From positions 1-38,816 of IMG/VR virus record IMGVR_UViG_3300043100_000005: DNA of 38,816 nt; one strand, given 5' to 3'. Under the pieces are notes generated by a model. It had not been told where the DNA came from. It saw only the letters and a program-made list of their open reading frames with translations, and ran no database searches. Positions 22,089 through 29,804 of the stretch are shown here, piece after piece. The DNA comes from a virus. Within the stretch, counting starts at the first letter, position 1, and each line of letters opens with the position of its first letter. Made by a program: the position numbers and the translations under genes.

Positions 22089-22120
22089 GGCCCGGTCAGC
22101 GGTGACACACTGGCCGGGCC
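22089..22120 (-). other. Stem-loop after the major capsid gene
   Basis: GGCCCGG and CCGGGCC pair, and the stem extends inward through TCAG/CTGG with one wobble to about 11 bp, with a 10-base loop. It is 68 bases past the capsid stop on the minus strand and 37 bases before the start of the 49-residue gene. No U-run; it may be a U-less terminator or an mRNA-stability element. Confidence 0.5.
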
Positions 22121-22187
22121 GCTCCCATTCCTACCGAGATCCCACCGTAGCGAGCAACGCAACATGCGCTAGTTCAGGTTTCCCCAG

Positions 22188-23684
22188 TTAGGCGACATTA
22201 GAAAGAGTTGCCATGGCTACCGGCGCGCGGTTGCAAAAAGCGCTCATACTGCGAATTTCAAACTCTTTCCTCGGCCCGCCGCCCTTGACGCCCGCGACCC
22301 TCGAGATCCCGTAGTCGAATTGCGCGGTGTCGCGGAGGCATCGCTGGGCGATGACGTTCTCGATTTCGGCCTGGGGGAACGGCACCCGGTCGGTGCGGCC
22401 GATGATGGTGCCCGGGGGCAGGCTGACGTGGACCTCGATCGGGACGGTGACGTTGGCGGAGGTGTTGATGATCTCCCCGACGCGGCCGCCGGCGGTGACT
22501 GAGATACGGCCTGCCGAGTCGGTGTTCAGGAAGGTGGTCGCCGACCCTGAGCCGACGATCAGGTTGGCGATTTCCTGGGCCTGCGCGGCGTTCATCATCA
22601 GCGCCGTCGGGGAGCACTTCACGCTGTTCCACAAGCTCAGGAAGATGTACTCGGCGATCTCGTTGACCGACCCGCCGGTGAGGGTGAGCGCGGCGCCGTT
22701 GAGTGAGGTCCACACCGACGGGTTGGGGGTGCCGGTGCCGGGCTGCGCCCACTGGCCGGTGGGCGTGTAGTCGCCGCTGAGGCTGGCGAGGAACCCGTCG
22801 TAGTCCTTCGGGTTGCCGGAGCCGTTGTCGGCTGCCGCGTTGTAGGTCGGGGTCCCGGCGGCGCCCTGCCACATCGTGGACAGGTCGGGGAGGCCCGGGA
22901 GTGCCTGTGCCTGGGTGATGACCTTGGTCATGGTGACCGTGTTGGTGGTCGTCGACGTGTAGTAGTACCAGGTTGTTCCGCCGTTGCTGGACTGGAACCA
23001 GTCGTACAGGACGGCGCCGCGGGTCGCGGCGGTGGAGGCGGTGAGGGAGTTGGCCGACCCGGACCCGAACGTGGTGCTGTTGGAGTTGCCCTGGCTGTTG
23101 CCGGATCCGTAGTAGTAGCCTGATCCGGTCCTGGCCGCGACGCCGACGTACACCTGGACGGCGCCGATGGAGCCGCCGGAGCCGACCTGGGTGATCGACG
23201 GTGCTGCTGCGGCGGCGAGGGGGAAGGACTGCGCGCCGAGCTGCTTGCGGTCGTCCCCGATGAGGCACTGGTTCAGGGTCTGGAAAGTCGCCAGCGCGTA
23301 GGGGTCGGTGTACCCGCGGGCGAAGTCCACGGAGTCCTGCGTGACGTTCCCGGAGTAGCCGGTCGGCATGTACTTCGCCTGGAAGTCCTGCTCTTCGAAC
23401 GTCGCCTCGTTCGCCGCGTAGTCGACGCCCATGGCGGGGTCGAGCTGGCTGGAGTTGACGTTCATCAAGCTACGCCAGACCGCGAACGGGTTGCCGTCTT
23501 CCGGTGTCTCCCGGGCGACCAGGTCGCGGAACGGGGTGACGACGGGGACGAGCGAGACCAGCGACGACAGGTCGTAGCCGTAGAAGCCGGACGACGCGTA
23601 GATCCCGGCCGCCGCGGCGGCCTTGGCGATCCTGTCGGCGCCTTCCAGGGTTTCCTGGGTGATTTCCTGCATTCCTGCGGTCAT
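22188..23684 (-). CDS. Major capsid protein, HK97 fold, with inserted Ig-like domain
   Basis: 498 residues, ATG at 23684 after GGAAGGAGGCACCG. Residues 1-160 carry the N-arm and E-loop region (LVPVVTPFRDLVARETPEDG, GYTDPYALATFQTLNQCLIG); about 330-498 hold the P- and A-domain parts, with LTGGSVNEIAEYIFLSLWNS and DRVPFPQAEIENVIAQRCLR. Between them, about 163-258, is a Ser/Thr/Gly/Tyr-rich beta insertion (TRGAVLYDWFQSSNGGTTWY) that looks like an Ig or fibronectin-like module on the capsid surface. It follows the scaffold-like gene. A hairpin lies 27 bases before the start. Confidence 0.85.
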   Translation of the reverse strand: MTAGMQEITQETLEGADRIAKAAAAAGIYASSGFYGYDLSSLVSLVPVVTPFRDLVARETPEDGNPFAVWRSLMNVNSSQLDPAMGVDYAANEATFEEQDFQAKYMPTGYSGNVTQDSVDFARGYTDPYALATFQTLNQCLIGDDRKQLGAQSFPLAAAAAPSITQVGSGGSIGAVQVYVGVAARTGSGYYYGSGNSQGNSNSTTFGSGSANSLTASTAATRGAVLYDWFQSSNGGTTWYYYTSTTTNTVTMTKVITQAQALPGLPDLSTMWQGAAGTPTYNAAADNGSGNPKDYDGFLASLSGDYTPTGQWAQPGTGTPNPSVWTSLNGAALTLTGGSVNEIAEYIFLSLWNSVKCSPTALMMNAAQAQEIANLIVGSGSATTFLNTDSAGRISVTAGGRVGEIINTSANVTVPIEVHVSLPPGTIIGRTDRVPFPQAEIENVIAQRCLRDTAQFDYGISRVAGVKGGGPRKEFEIRSMSAFCNRAPVAMATLSNVA

Positions 23685-23711
23685 CGGTGCCTCCTTCCGG
23701 GGGCATGCGAA

Positions 23712-23741
23712 AGCCCCCGCGGCGCGCTGGCCGTGAGGGCT
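23712..23741 (-). other. Hairpin upstream of the major capsid gene
   Basis: On the mRNA strand GAGCCC pairs with GGGCTT, with an inner CGGC/GCCG stem, followed by TTC. It resembles the hairpin upstream of the major tail gene but has only a short U-run. Confidence 0.5.
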
Positions 23742-23789
23742 CGGCTGATGCTGTTCGGGGGGGTGCCGGGCCGTCGGCGGCCCGGGCTG

Positions 23790-25991
23790 CTAGAGCTTGC
23801 GGGGGCCTGCGGCGTGGACCGCGGCGAGCGCCGCGGCCGCATCGCCCTGCATGCTCTTGGCGATCTGGTCCTGCCGGCGCGCGTCGGGGGCCTCGTACAG
23901 TTCCCGCTTGCGGGCCAGGGCCTTGGCCACGTCGACCTGCGAGGCGCCGCCGTGGTCCTGGCCGCGGAACTGAGGCGCGGGCGGCGGCGCTGCATCCCGG
24001 GGCGGTGTCGCGCCGTTGCTGAACACGCCGGGGACCGCGGGCTGCTCTTCCACGTTGGCGACGCGGGCCTTGAGGACTTCTATTTCCCTGGCCTGTGCGT
24101 CGCTGCCTGCGGTGACCGCCTTGGTGACGGCCTCCAGGTACTGCGCCTGCTGGGCGGCGAACGCGGCCTGCGCGTCGGCGATGCCCTTCAGGATGTTCTC
24201 CATCGTTGCCTCCTCAGGGCTGCGTGCCGACTTGCCGACGGCACTGGCGGGGGTTCCCGCGTCGGCGGACGGCTGCGGCTCCATGTCGTCGGGGTCCGCG
24301 GCCTGGGCTGCGGGATCGGGGGCGTCCTGCGTGTCCCCGGGGTCCGGTGCGCCGGCCCCGGCGACCGGCTGGATGGCGCTCGCGGGCACCACGCCGATGA
24401 GGTCGCCGTCCTGATCGAACACGGCGGTCAGCGTGTCGCCGGAGCTGCCGCCGTCAGCCTTGGCGATGCTGGTGCGGATAACGTCCTGGCTGGTGATGCA
24501 CTGGCGGCCGGCCCGGTCGTAGACCACGACCTGGAGCGCCGACTTGACGACCGTCCGGCCCGCGGCGTCACCGGGGAGCGCGGCCTGCGGGCCGTCGCCG
24601 GGGAGTGCCGCGTCAGGGCCCGTGGCTCGCGGCTGCCCCGTCCCGGTCGTCCCGCCCGCATTGACGGGGCCGGTGTTACGGGCCTGCTCTTCCGGCGCCG
24701 CGGCTGCGGCGCCTTCCTTCGCCACCGGCGCCGCCGGGGCCTCTCCTGCGGTCTTGGCTGCGGGCATCCCCGCCTCCTTCTGGGACTTGGCAACTGGGGC
24801 ATCAGGCAGTGAGGCGAGAACTTTCTGCAGGGAGTCGACGGCACCGCGGATCGCGGCCTCGTTCGGCGCGGACAGGACACGGCCGGCCTTCTTGACTGCG
24901 GCGAACGTCTCGATGACCTTCAGGTCGGCGGGCCGCACGAACCCGGCCGCCTTGGCGATGCCCTCCATCTCCATCGCCCCGCAGTCAGCCTCGGACTGCT
25001 CGCCGACGGCGTACGGGGCCAGGACGCTGATGGCGTAGTCGAGGGCGCAGCCCACGTCCTGCAGGTCCCAGGCGTTCTCCTGGTCGTCGGGGTCCGCGCT
25101 GGCCGCCTCGAGCATTTCCCGCTCGGCGAGGAGCCCGATCGCGTACCCGGCCCTGGCCAGGATCGCGGTCCACTTGCAGGCGGTTGCGGCGTCGATGGCC
25201 TCCCATGCGGGGGAGCCGGGGTCGGTGGGGTCGCCGGGAACGTCCGGGTCATCCGGCGCGGCGAGCGGCACCGTCGGGTCCAGGCCGTCGATGCCGTCAT
25301 CTAGCGGGGCGGCGTCGCCTGCGGCGTCCATCAGGTCCTTCGCGACGGCAGTCACGGGCGGCTCCTCTTCCTTGCTCACGGGCTGCTTGAGGCTGCCGTC
25401 GGCGTTCCAGTTACCCGGGATCTCGGAGGACGCCCCGAGGTCGTTCGCCCGGCGGATGACGTACGCCCTGATGTGGTCGTGGTCGGGACCGCCGCGGCCG
25501 ACAGCGTGGACGGCTTTCCCGAGGTCGTCCTTGTCGCCGATCGGGTAGGCGGGGTCGCCGGCCTCGTTCTTGATCGCATGGCCTGCGGCGAGCATCTTCC
25601 GCTTGTCATCGGCGGAGTACTTCGCCTTCACGACCTGCTCGTAGAACTCGGCGGGGGCCTCGTCGCGGCCAGCGATCGCGGCCTTGTGGATGAACGAGGC
25701 GATGTCTCCCGGGGAGCCGGTCAGGGTGAGGCCGTTCGGGGTGACGAACCGCTCCCGCTCACGCTCCCTGGTGGCAGTCGAGTCAGGCACGTAGCCTCCC
25801 GTGGTGGTGTCTTGAGGTCCGGACTTGCCGATGAGGCTGCGCACGAAATCCGGCTCCAGCAGGCCCGCGCCAGCGTCCTGCTTGGCAATGAGGAACCGGG
25901 GGATGCCATTGGCCCCCTTGCCGACCAGGTCGACGCGAGGGAAGTCGGCGTCGACCAGCTCGGTGAACTCCTCCTCGCTGGCAGTCGTCAC
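23790..25991 (-). CDS. Scaffold-like protein with DUF6582-type domain
   Basis: 733 residues, GTG at 25991 after GAGGGAGGCCCC. Residues 1-40 (DFPRVDLVGKGANGIPRFLI) are typical of capsid-assembly proteins in actinophages. Residues about 120-195 (VVKAKYSADDKRKMLAAGHA, YPIGDKDDLGKAVHAVGRGG) match DUF6582. A helical region about 270-400, a long Ala/Pro/Gly-rich disordered section, a beta segment at about 500-555 (VVYDRAGRQCITSQDVIRTS) and a C-terminal coiled coil (about 615-660, LKGIADAQAAFAAQQAQYLE) follow. It stands between the protease and the capsid gene, the place of scaffolds. The coiled-coil end probably does the scaffolding. Confidence 0.75.
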   Translation of the reverse strand: MTTASEEEFTELVDADFPRVDLVGKGANGIPRFLIAKQDAGAGLLEPDFVRSLIGKSGPQDTTTGGYVPDSTATRERERERFVTPNGLTLTGSPGDIASFIHKAAIAGRDEAPAEFYEQVVKAKYSADDKRKMLAAGHAIKNEAGDPAYPIGDKDDLGKAVHAVGRGGPDHDHIRAYVIRRANDLGASSEIPGNWNADGSLKQPVSKEEEPPVTAVAKDLMDAAGDAAPLDDGIDGLDPTVPLAAPDDPDVPGDPTDPGSPAWEAIDAATACKWTAILARAGYAIGLLAEREMLEAASADPDDQENAWDLQDVGCALDYAISVLAPYAVGEQSEADCGAMEMEGIAKAAGFVRPADLKVIETFAAVKKAGRVLSAPNEAAIRGAVDSLQKVLASLPDAPVAKSQKEAGMPAAKTAGEAPAAPVAKEGAAAAAPEEQARNTGPVNAGGTTGTGQPRATGPDAALPGDGPQAALPGDAAGRTVVKSALQVVVYDRAGRQCITSQDVIRTSIAKADGGSSGDTLTAVFDQDGDLIGVVPASAIQPVAGAGAPDPGDTQDAPDPAAQAADPDDMEPQPSADAGTPASAVGKSARSPEEATMENILKGIADAQAAFAAQQAQYLEAVTKAVTAGSDAQAREIEVLKARVANVEEQPAVPGVFSNGATPPRDAAPPPAPQFRGQDHGGASQVDVAKALARKRELYEAPDARRQDQIAKSMQGDAAAALAAVHAAGPRKL

Positions 25992-26026
25992 GGGGCCTCC
26001 CTCACGGGGCTACGGTGAGTGGCGGG

Positions 26027-26032
26027 TATGAT
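26027..26032 (+). promoter_or_regulatory. -10 box (TATGAT) of leaderless island 8
   Basis: TATGAT, the closest to consensus TATAAT in the set, 6 bases before ATG at 26039. It decides the start over the GTG at 26015. Confidence 0.65.
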
Positions 26033-26038
26033 GCGCGG

Positions 26039-26599
26039 ATGCTTCGGGAGGTGCCTAGCGTGATCTGGCTGACACTGTTCACTGCGGCGGGGGTGGCGGC
26101 GACGTTCTGGCTCGCACTGGCGACCCGCAGGCTTGCTAGCAGTGCTGACCGGCAGATCAAGAACGACATTGAAACCCGCGAGTACTACTGGCAGCAGGAG
26201 GCCGCGAAGGAAGAGAGCGCGGCGCGAGAGCGGCGGCGGCGTGATGCGGAAAGCGTCATAGTCGAGGCGACGACGCAGCAGGTTGATCTCAGGTTCCCGG
26301 CTAGTTACCAGATCAAGCAGGTGCGCAGCATGCTCCTCGCCCCGGGCACCGGGCGTGGCTTCTCCGCAAAAGGGTTCCATCACCCCGTCCAATGGGTAGC
26401 GCCGGGACACTGGCGGCAGCCCGTCAATCAGAAGATGGATGACGGCTTCAACCGCCACGCATTCGAGTGGACAGATCCCGATGGGGTGCGGTGGGTCAAT
26501 CTGGACGGCAAGATCACGCGGTGCGTCCCGGGTGCCGAGCGCATCGAGAGTGCGGCGTGGCGACTTGACGTGGAACTGCGGACGGGTCCTCCGGAGTGA
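26039..26599 (+). CDS. Membrane-anchored hypothetical protein
   Basis: 186 residues. One N-terminal membrane segment (about residues 8-28, SVIWLTLFTAAGVAATFWLA) followed by a basic then charged helical region (DRQIKNDIETREYYWQQEAA, ESAARERRRRDAE) and a soluble domain with FNRHAFEWTDPDGVRWVNLD. Topology is probably N-out/C-in by the positive-inside rule. Not a holin or known superinfection protein by any motif I see, but an anchored cytosolic protein expressed from its own promoter would suit a host-takeover or exclusion role. That is inference. It ends one base before the convergent protease stop. Confidence 0.7.
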   Translation: MLREVPSVIWLTLFTAAGVAATFWLALATRRLASSADRQIKNDIETREYYWQQEAAKEESAARERRRRDAESVIVEATTQQVDLRFPASYQIKQVRSMLLAPGTGRGFSAKGFHHPVQWVAPGHWRQPVNQKMDDGFNRHAFEWTDPDGVRWVNLDGKITRCVPGAERIESAAWRLDVELRTGPPE

Positions 26600-26600
26600 C

Positions 26601-27188
26601 TCAGGAACCCCGGCTGACGCGCCGCCTGCGGGCCACGCCCTGAGGCGAGTACCCCGAGATCAGCCCCCGCTTGTACATGTCCCACGCGGGAGGGTCCAGC
26701 ACAGAGCCGATGAGCCAGTCACCGGACTTGACCACGATCCCGTCGCCGCAGTCCAGGTCACCCCACCGCCAGATGAACGTCTCGACAGGCGTCGCCGCGC
26801 CCTCCGTGCCGTCCATGTGGAACGCGCCGACGTGCGGCCCGGAACGCATGAACGACCATGCTGCTTTTTCGAGCTCGGCGGCGGTGAAGAAATCACGGGC
26901 GCCGTCCGCGCCCTTGGCGATGCGCAGCTCCGGGCCGGCCTGGTAGGCGACGCCGAGCAGGAAACGCTGCTCTTCGACGGTCTTGCAGACCTGGAGCGAC
27001 GGGCCGGGGCGGGCGCCCTCCGGCACCGGCACGCCCGGCGCGGCCTCGACGTGCAGCTCGTCCCCGAGAGCACACCCGCACACGCAGTTCCCGGCCCCTG
27101 ACGTGACATCGCGGGCGTAGACGTGAGGCTCGGCGTACTCGTTCGGGAACGGGCCGATGGAGCCCTCGCAGCCGGGGATGCCGTCCAT
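26601..27188 (-). CDS. XkdF-like prohead protease
   Basis: 195 residues from ATG at 27188, after GGGGGTGACCGC. After a Cys-containing leader (GAGNCVCGCALGDEL), residues about 75-195 match the XkdF putative serine protease domain: EEQRFLLGVAYQAGPELRIA, FFTAAELEKAAWSFM, HVGAFHMDGTEGAATPVETF, GDWLIGSVLDPPAWDMYKRG and ISGYSPQG. It should process scaffold and capsid. Position between MuF and scaffold genes agrees. Confidence 0.8.
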   Translation of the reverse strand: MDGIPGCEGSIGPFPNEYAEPHVYARDVTSGAGNCVCGCALGDELHVEAAPGVPVPEGARPGPSLQVCKTVEEQRFLLGVAYQAGPELRIAKGADGARDFFTAAELEKAAWSFMRSGPHVGAFHMDGTEGAATPVETFIWRWGDLDCGDGIVVKSGDWLIGSVLDPPAWDMYKRGLISGYSPQGVARRRRVSRGS

Positions 27189-27203
27189 GCGGTCACCCCC
27201 TGG

Positions 27204-27209
27204 CAGAAT
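27204..27209 (+). promoter_or_regulatory. -10 box (CAGAAT) of leaderless island 9
   Basis: CAGAAT, 7 bases before the ATG at 27217. First position is C rather than T. Confidence 0.5.
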
Positions 27210-27216
27210 CGGGCGC

Positions 27217-27576
27217 ATGAGCGAAGAAGACGCGCCGGAGGGTTACAAGCTGCTGCTGGTGCCGGCGGAGCGCATCGAGCAGACCGAAGCCATGCGCCGC
27301 GACGGCAACGCGTACGTGATCCGCGACAAGCACGGCGTCGCCTGCCTGGGGCCGTTCGAGGTGGTGGGTGAAACGGACTCGGTCGGGCGGATGGTTATGT
27401 CCGGGCAGGTGTTCGACGGCATCATCGTAAAGCGGGGGCCTGGTGGCCCTGGCAAGCGCCAGCGCCTGACCTGGAACTTTTCTGCCGACCCGCCGCTGTG
27501 GACGTGCTCAAGCTGCGGGAGCGGGCTCGTGGGCGGCATCCTGGCGCATCACGACTCATGCACGGAGGTGCGATGA
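27217..27576 (+). CDS. Small protein with C-terminal zinc-finger motif
   Basis: 119 residues. MSEEDAPEGYKLLLVPAERI is followed by a beta-type domain and, at the end, C97xxC100 with H111, H112 and C115 (WTCSSCGSGLVGGILAHHDS), a likely treble-clef-like zinc site. First gene of the four-gene island 9. The next gene starts at its stop (ATGA). Function unknown. Confidence 0.7.
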   Translation: MSEEDAPEGYKLLLVPAERIEQTEAMRRDGNAYVIRDKHGVACLGPFEVVGETDSVGRMVMSGQVFDGIIVKRGPGGPGKRQRLTWNFSADPPLWTCSSCGSGLVGGILAHHDSCTEVR

Positions 27577-28016
27577 GCGACGAGCTAGTGACCTGGCTGC
27601 GCCGCGAGATCGAGGGCCGGCGCGCACTCGCCTTGAACGCGGTCACGGTCGAGGCGGATGTGCATGCCGGGGCGGTCACCGTTCCCGCCGAGCCTCCCGC
27701 CGCCTCATCGGCGTGGCGCGAGCAGTCCAGCGGCGTCCTCGTGACCAGTGAGGGCCGCGAGGATGATGCCTGGTACGGGACGTGGGCGATGGGCGATTCG
27801 CGCCTGACGCGGCTCATCGCGGCGAACGACCCGCGTGACACGATCGCCCGGTGCGAGGCAGAGCTTGCGATCCTGGACCTGCACGCCAGCAACGATTACG
27901 AGCGTTACCCCGAGTGCGTCCACTGTGCCGTCGAGGCGTTCCCGTGCCGTACAGTCCGCCACCTCGGCTACGGCTACCGGCACCGTCCGGGCTACCGGGA
28001 AGAGTGGAAGCCGTGA
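27573..28016 (+). CDS. DUF6221 family protein
   Basis: 147 residues from ATG at 27573 (ATGA overlap) with GGAGGTG 5 bases upstream. MSDELVTWLRREIEGRRALA, then ANDPRDTIARCEAELAILDL with CVHCAVEAFPC and the HRPGYREEWKP end, the DUF6221 plan. The nearest relatives here are at 2009 and 6137. The CxxC pair supports metal binding. Function unknown. Confidence 0.85.
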   Translation: MSDELVTWLRREIEGRRALALNAVTVEADVHAGAVTVPAEPPAASSAWREQSSGVLVTSEGREDDAWYGTWAMGDSRLTRLIAANDPRDTIARCEAELAILDLHASNDYERYPECVHCAVEAFPCRTVRHLGYGYRHRPGYREEWKP

Positions 28017-28318
28017 GCGGCGGCAGCTACCACTACCTCTACTGTCACGTCAGCGGCCTGGAGAAGCAGCGGGACGACATCGAGCGGATGGCGCGGAGGC
28101 TGGAGGCATCCGGCTACTACGGTCCGGCGAGAGCAACCCGGAACGTCCTTGTCCTGCTCGACGGAGCCGAGCTGGCCGCGCAGGCCCTTGAGGATGTCTG
28201 GGCCGCCGTCGAGTGGGCCGACTCGGGGGATTCAGGCGAGGATCAGGTAGCGGCGGCGGCCGGGAAGTTCAGCCCGTGGCCGCCGCCAGCACCAGGAGAC
28301 ACGGACCGTGAACGGTGA
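28013..28318 (+). CDS. Small actinophage hypothetical protein
   Basis: 101 residues from GTG at 28013, overlapping the DUF6221 stop as GTGA. SYHYLYCHVSGLEKQRDDIE, RMARRLEASGYYGPARATRN, then LEDVWAAVEWADSGDSGEDQ and FSPWPPPA: all-helical with an acidic end, a family I know from many Streptomyces phages. No known function. Coupled translation within island 9. Confidence 0.8.
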   Translation: MSGGSYHYLYCHVSGLEKQRDDIERMARRLEASGYYGPARATRNVLVLLDGAELAAQALEDVWAAVEWADSGDSGEDQVAAAAGKFSPWPPPAPGDTDRER

Positions 28319-28736
28319 ACCGGAAGAACTCATCCCGTACGACCTGAGCGCGGACCCTGAGTACTACGTGCGCGTACCGCCAGGATGGGCAGGCTTCAGG
28401 AACGTGCTCCCGCGCACGGCACCCGATCACCCGGCGCTCAGGGCCGCGCGCCGGGGCTGGGAGCTGGCTCAGACCGGAGGCGAAGCCGGGATGGCGGAAT
28501 GGATGGAGGAGCAGATGGCGGCCTTCGCGCTGATGAAGGACCTGTTCTGCGGCGCGCCCCTGCTGCCGCTCCCGCCATGCCCGCGTGATTACTTCCGGGG
28601 CAGCGGCATCGCGGTTCATCCGGCTGAGATCGCGTACTTTGATCCGCTGCAAGGACCGCAGCCGGCGCGGTGCGCCCGTGAGCCGCATCCTGGCAGTCCG
28701 TGGCACTGGGACGGGCGCGGGACGTGGTTCCGCTAG
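28308..28736 (+). CDS. Hypothetical protein, last gene of island 9
   Basis: 142 residues from GTG at 28308, with AGGAG about 9 bases upstream; overlaps the previous gene by 11 bases. Tyr/Pro/Trp-rich (EELIPYDLSADPEYYVRVPP, GSPWHWDGRGTWFR) with a Met-rich helix in the middle (AGMAEWMEEQMAAFALMKDL). No family recognised. It ends 25 bases before the convergent cysteine-rich gene. Confidence 0.7.
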   Translation: MNGEPEELIPYDLSADPEYYVRVPPGWAGFRNVLPRTAPDHPALRAARRGWELAQTGGEAGMAEWMEEQMAAFALMKDLFCGAPLLPLPPCPRDYFRGSGIAVHPAEIAYFDPLQGPQPARCAREPHPGSPWHWDGRGTWFR

Positions 28737-28761
28737 CCCGCTCGCCGCGCTTCCCGTCCCG

Positions 28762-29004
28762 TCAGCAGGCAGGGCACGGCATCCCGGCACCGCCGCAATG
28801 ACAGGCCCCGTGCTCGCACAGCAGCTCGCGGCACGGCACTTCCGCGTCGCCCGGAGACGGCCTGTCGCAGCACATGCCGCCCCACGGGCGCCCGGGGTGG
28901 CACTCGCAGACGTGGCCAGTGTCCCGGCAGGACTGGCACCGGGAAGCCGGCACATCACCCGTGGCGGGAGTTTCCGGCTCGCGGATGCCGGGTTCGAGCG
29001 TCAT
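28762..29004 (-). CDS. Cysteine-rich (DnaJ-zinc-finger-like) small protein
   Basis: 80 residues from the second ATG at 29004, since AGGGAG is right before the ATGATG pair; 29007 and 29028 are alternatives. It has 14 cysteines: CQSCRDTGHVCECHPGRPWG, MCCDR, then CRELLCEHGACHCGGAGMPC and PAC. The CxxCxGxG-like spacing resembles DnaJ zinc-finger or zinc-ribbon mini-proteins of actinophages. Placed between MuF and the protease gene; the convergent island 9 lies beyond it. Function unknown. Confidence 0.7.
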   Translation of the reverse strand: MTLEPGIREPETPATGDVPASRCQSCRDTGHVCECHPGRPWGGMCCDRPSPGDAEVPCRELLCEHGACHCGGAGMPCPAC

Positions 29005-29024
29005 CATGCTCCCTGGGAGGGGGG

Positions 29025-29804
29025 TCATGACGCCGGCACCGTTGCGCACCGGCAGCCATCGTGAGCAGGTTCCGTAAGGTCACCCGAAGGGAACGGGTCG
29101 CCCACGCGGACAGGCCCGGCTGCGGCGTTCGCGTCGCAAACGGGACACACTCCGGCGTCCCCCTCCGTGATCCAGGCATGGCGCTCAACCTGCCGGTGCC
29201 GGTACCACGCCAGCGCCGCCGCGCCGATCGCGGTCACGATCTGCCCGAGCGCCCCGGCTGCCGCTTTCACGGTGTCGGCCAGTGCGGTAATCAGCGTCTT
29301 GCCGGCCGCCGCCGCGGACAGCCCGGCCGCCGCGCCCTCGGCGAGCAGCCGCCCGAGCGTGACCGCGATGCCGTGCGCCATCTGCTGCGCTGCCTGCCCT
29401 GCGCCGGCGAGCGCCGCGGCGAGCTGCGGGCCGAGGCCGAGGTTCCCGACCGCCGCCGTCGCCTCGGCCGACGCGCCGGGCTTCCACTTCCCGGCCGCCG
29501 GCTTGCCGCCGTCCGTCATCACCTGGCCGGAGACCGCGCCGATCAGCCAGCCGTCCGTGATGATGCCGGGCATCAGCGGGGCCAGCGCCGCGGCGAGATC
29601 CGGGCCGCTGTTGCCGAGCCACAAGGCTGCGGCGGCGGTCGCGTCGCGTTTCTTCTGGCCCTGCTGCGGCGGGTTCGCCGCGGCGTAGGCGTCCGCGAGG
29701 CGGGTCGCCTGCGCTTCGGTGAGCGACGCCGACAGGGCTTGCGTGATCTGGCCGCCCCAGTAGTCAGCGGCGGGGAGGTCTAGAGCCCATCCGGGCCACT
29801 CGCT
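29025..29804 (-). CDS. MuF-like head morphogenesis domain, expressed as portal fusion by -1 frameshift
   Basis: 259 residues beyond the slip. Reads SEWPGWALDLPAADYWGGQI, an Ala-rich helical body, and a C-terminal MuF motif: CPVCDANAAAGPVRVGDPFP, then HDGCRC. The frame has no ATG or GTG in its first 60 codons; the only usable codon is TTG at 29624, which would cut away the aromatic-rich N-terminal part. The frame is open back to the CCCAAAA heptamer in the portal gene, where a -1 slip would create a portal-Nudix-MuF protein of about 1,081 residues. MuF proteins sit at the portal inside the head and are ejected or help assembly. Confidence 0.75.
   Translation of the reverse strand, partial: SEWPGWALDLPAADYWGGQITQALSASLTEAQATRLADAYAAANPPQQGQKKRDATAAAALWLGNSGPDLAAALAPLMPGIITDGWLIGAVSGQVMTDGGKPAAGKWKPGASAEATAAVGNLGLGPQLAAALAGAGQAAQQMAHGIAVTLGRLLAEGAAAGLSAAAAGKTLITALADTVKAAAGALGQIVTAIGAAALAWYRHRQVERHAWITEGDAGVCPVCDANAAAGPVRVGDPFPSGDLTEPAHDGCRCATVPAS

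Noticed and set aside
29025-29624. MuF as an independent gene from TTG 29624
   Set aside because: It discards 60 codons of convincing coding sequence, has no good ribosome-binding site, and ignores the phased slippery heptamer. Kept only as an alternative.
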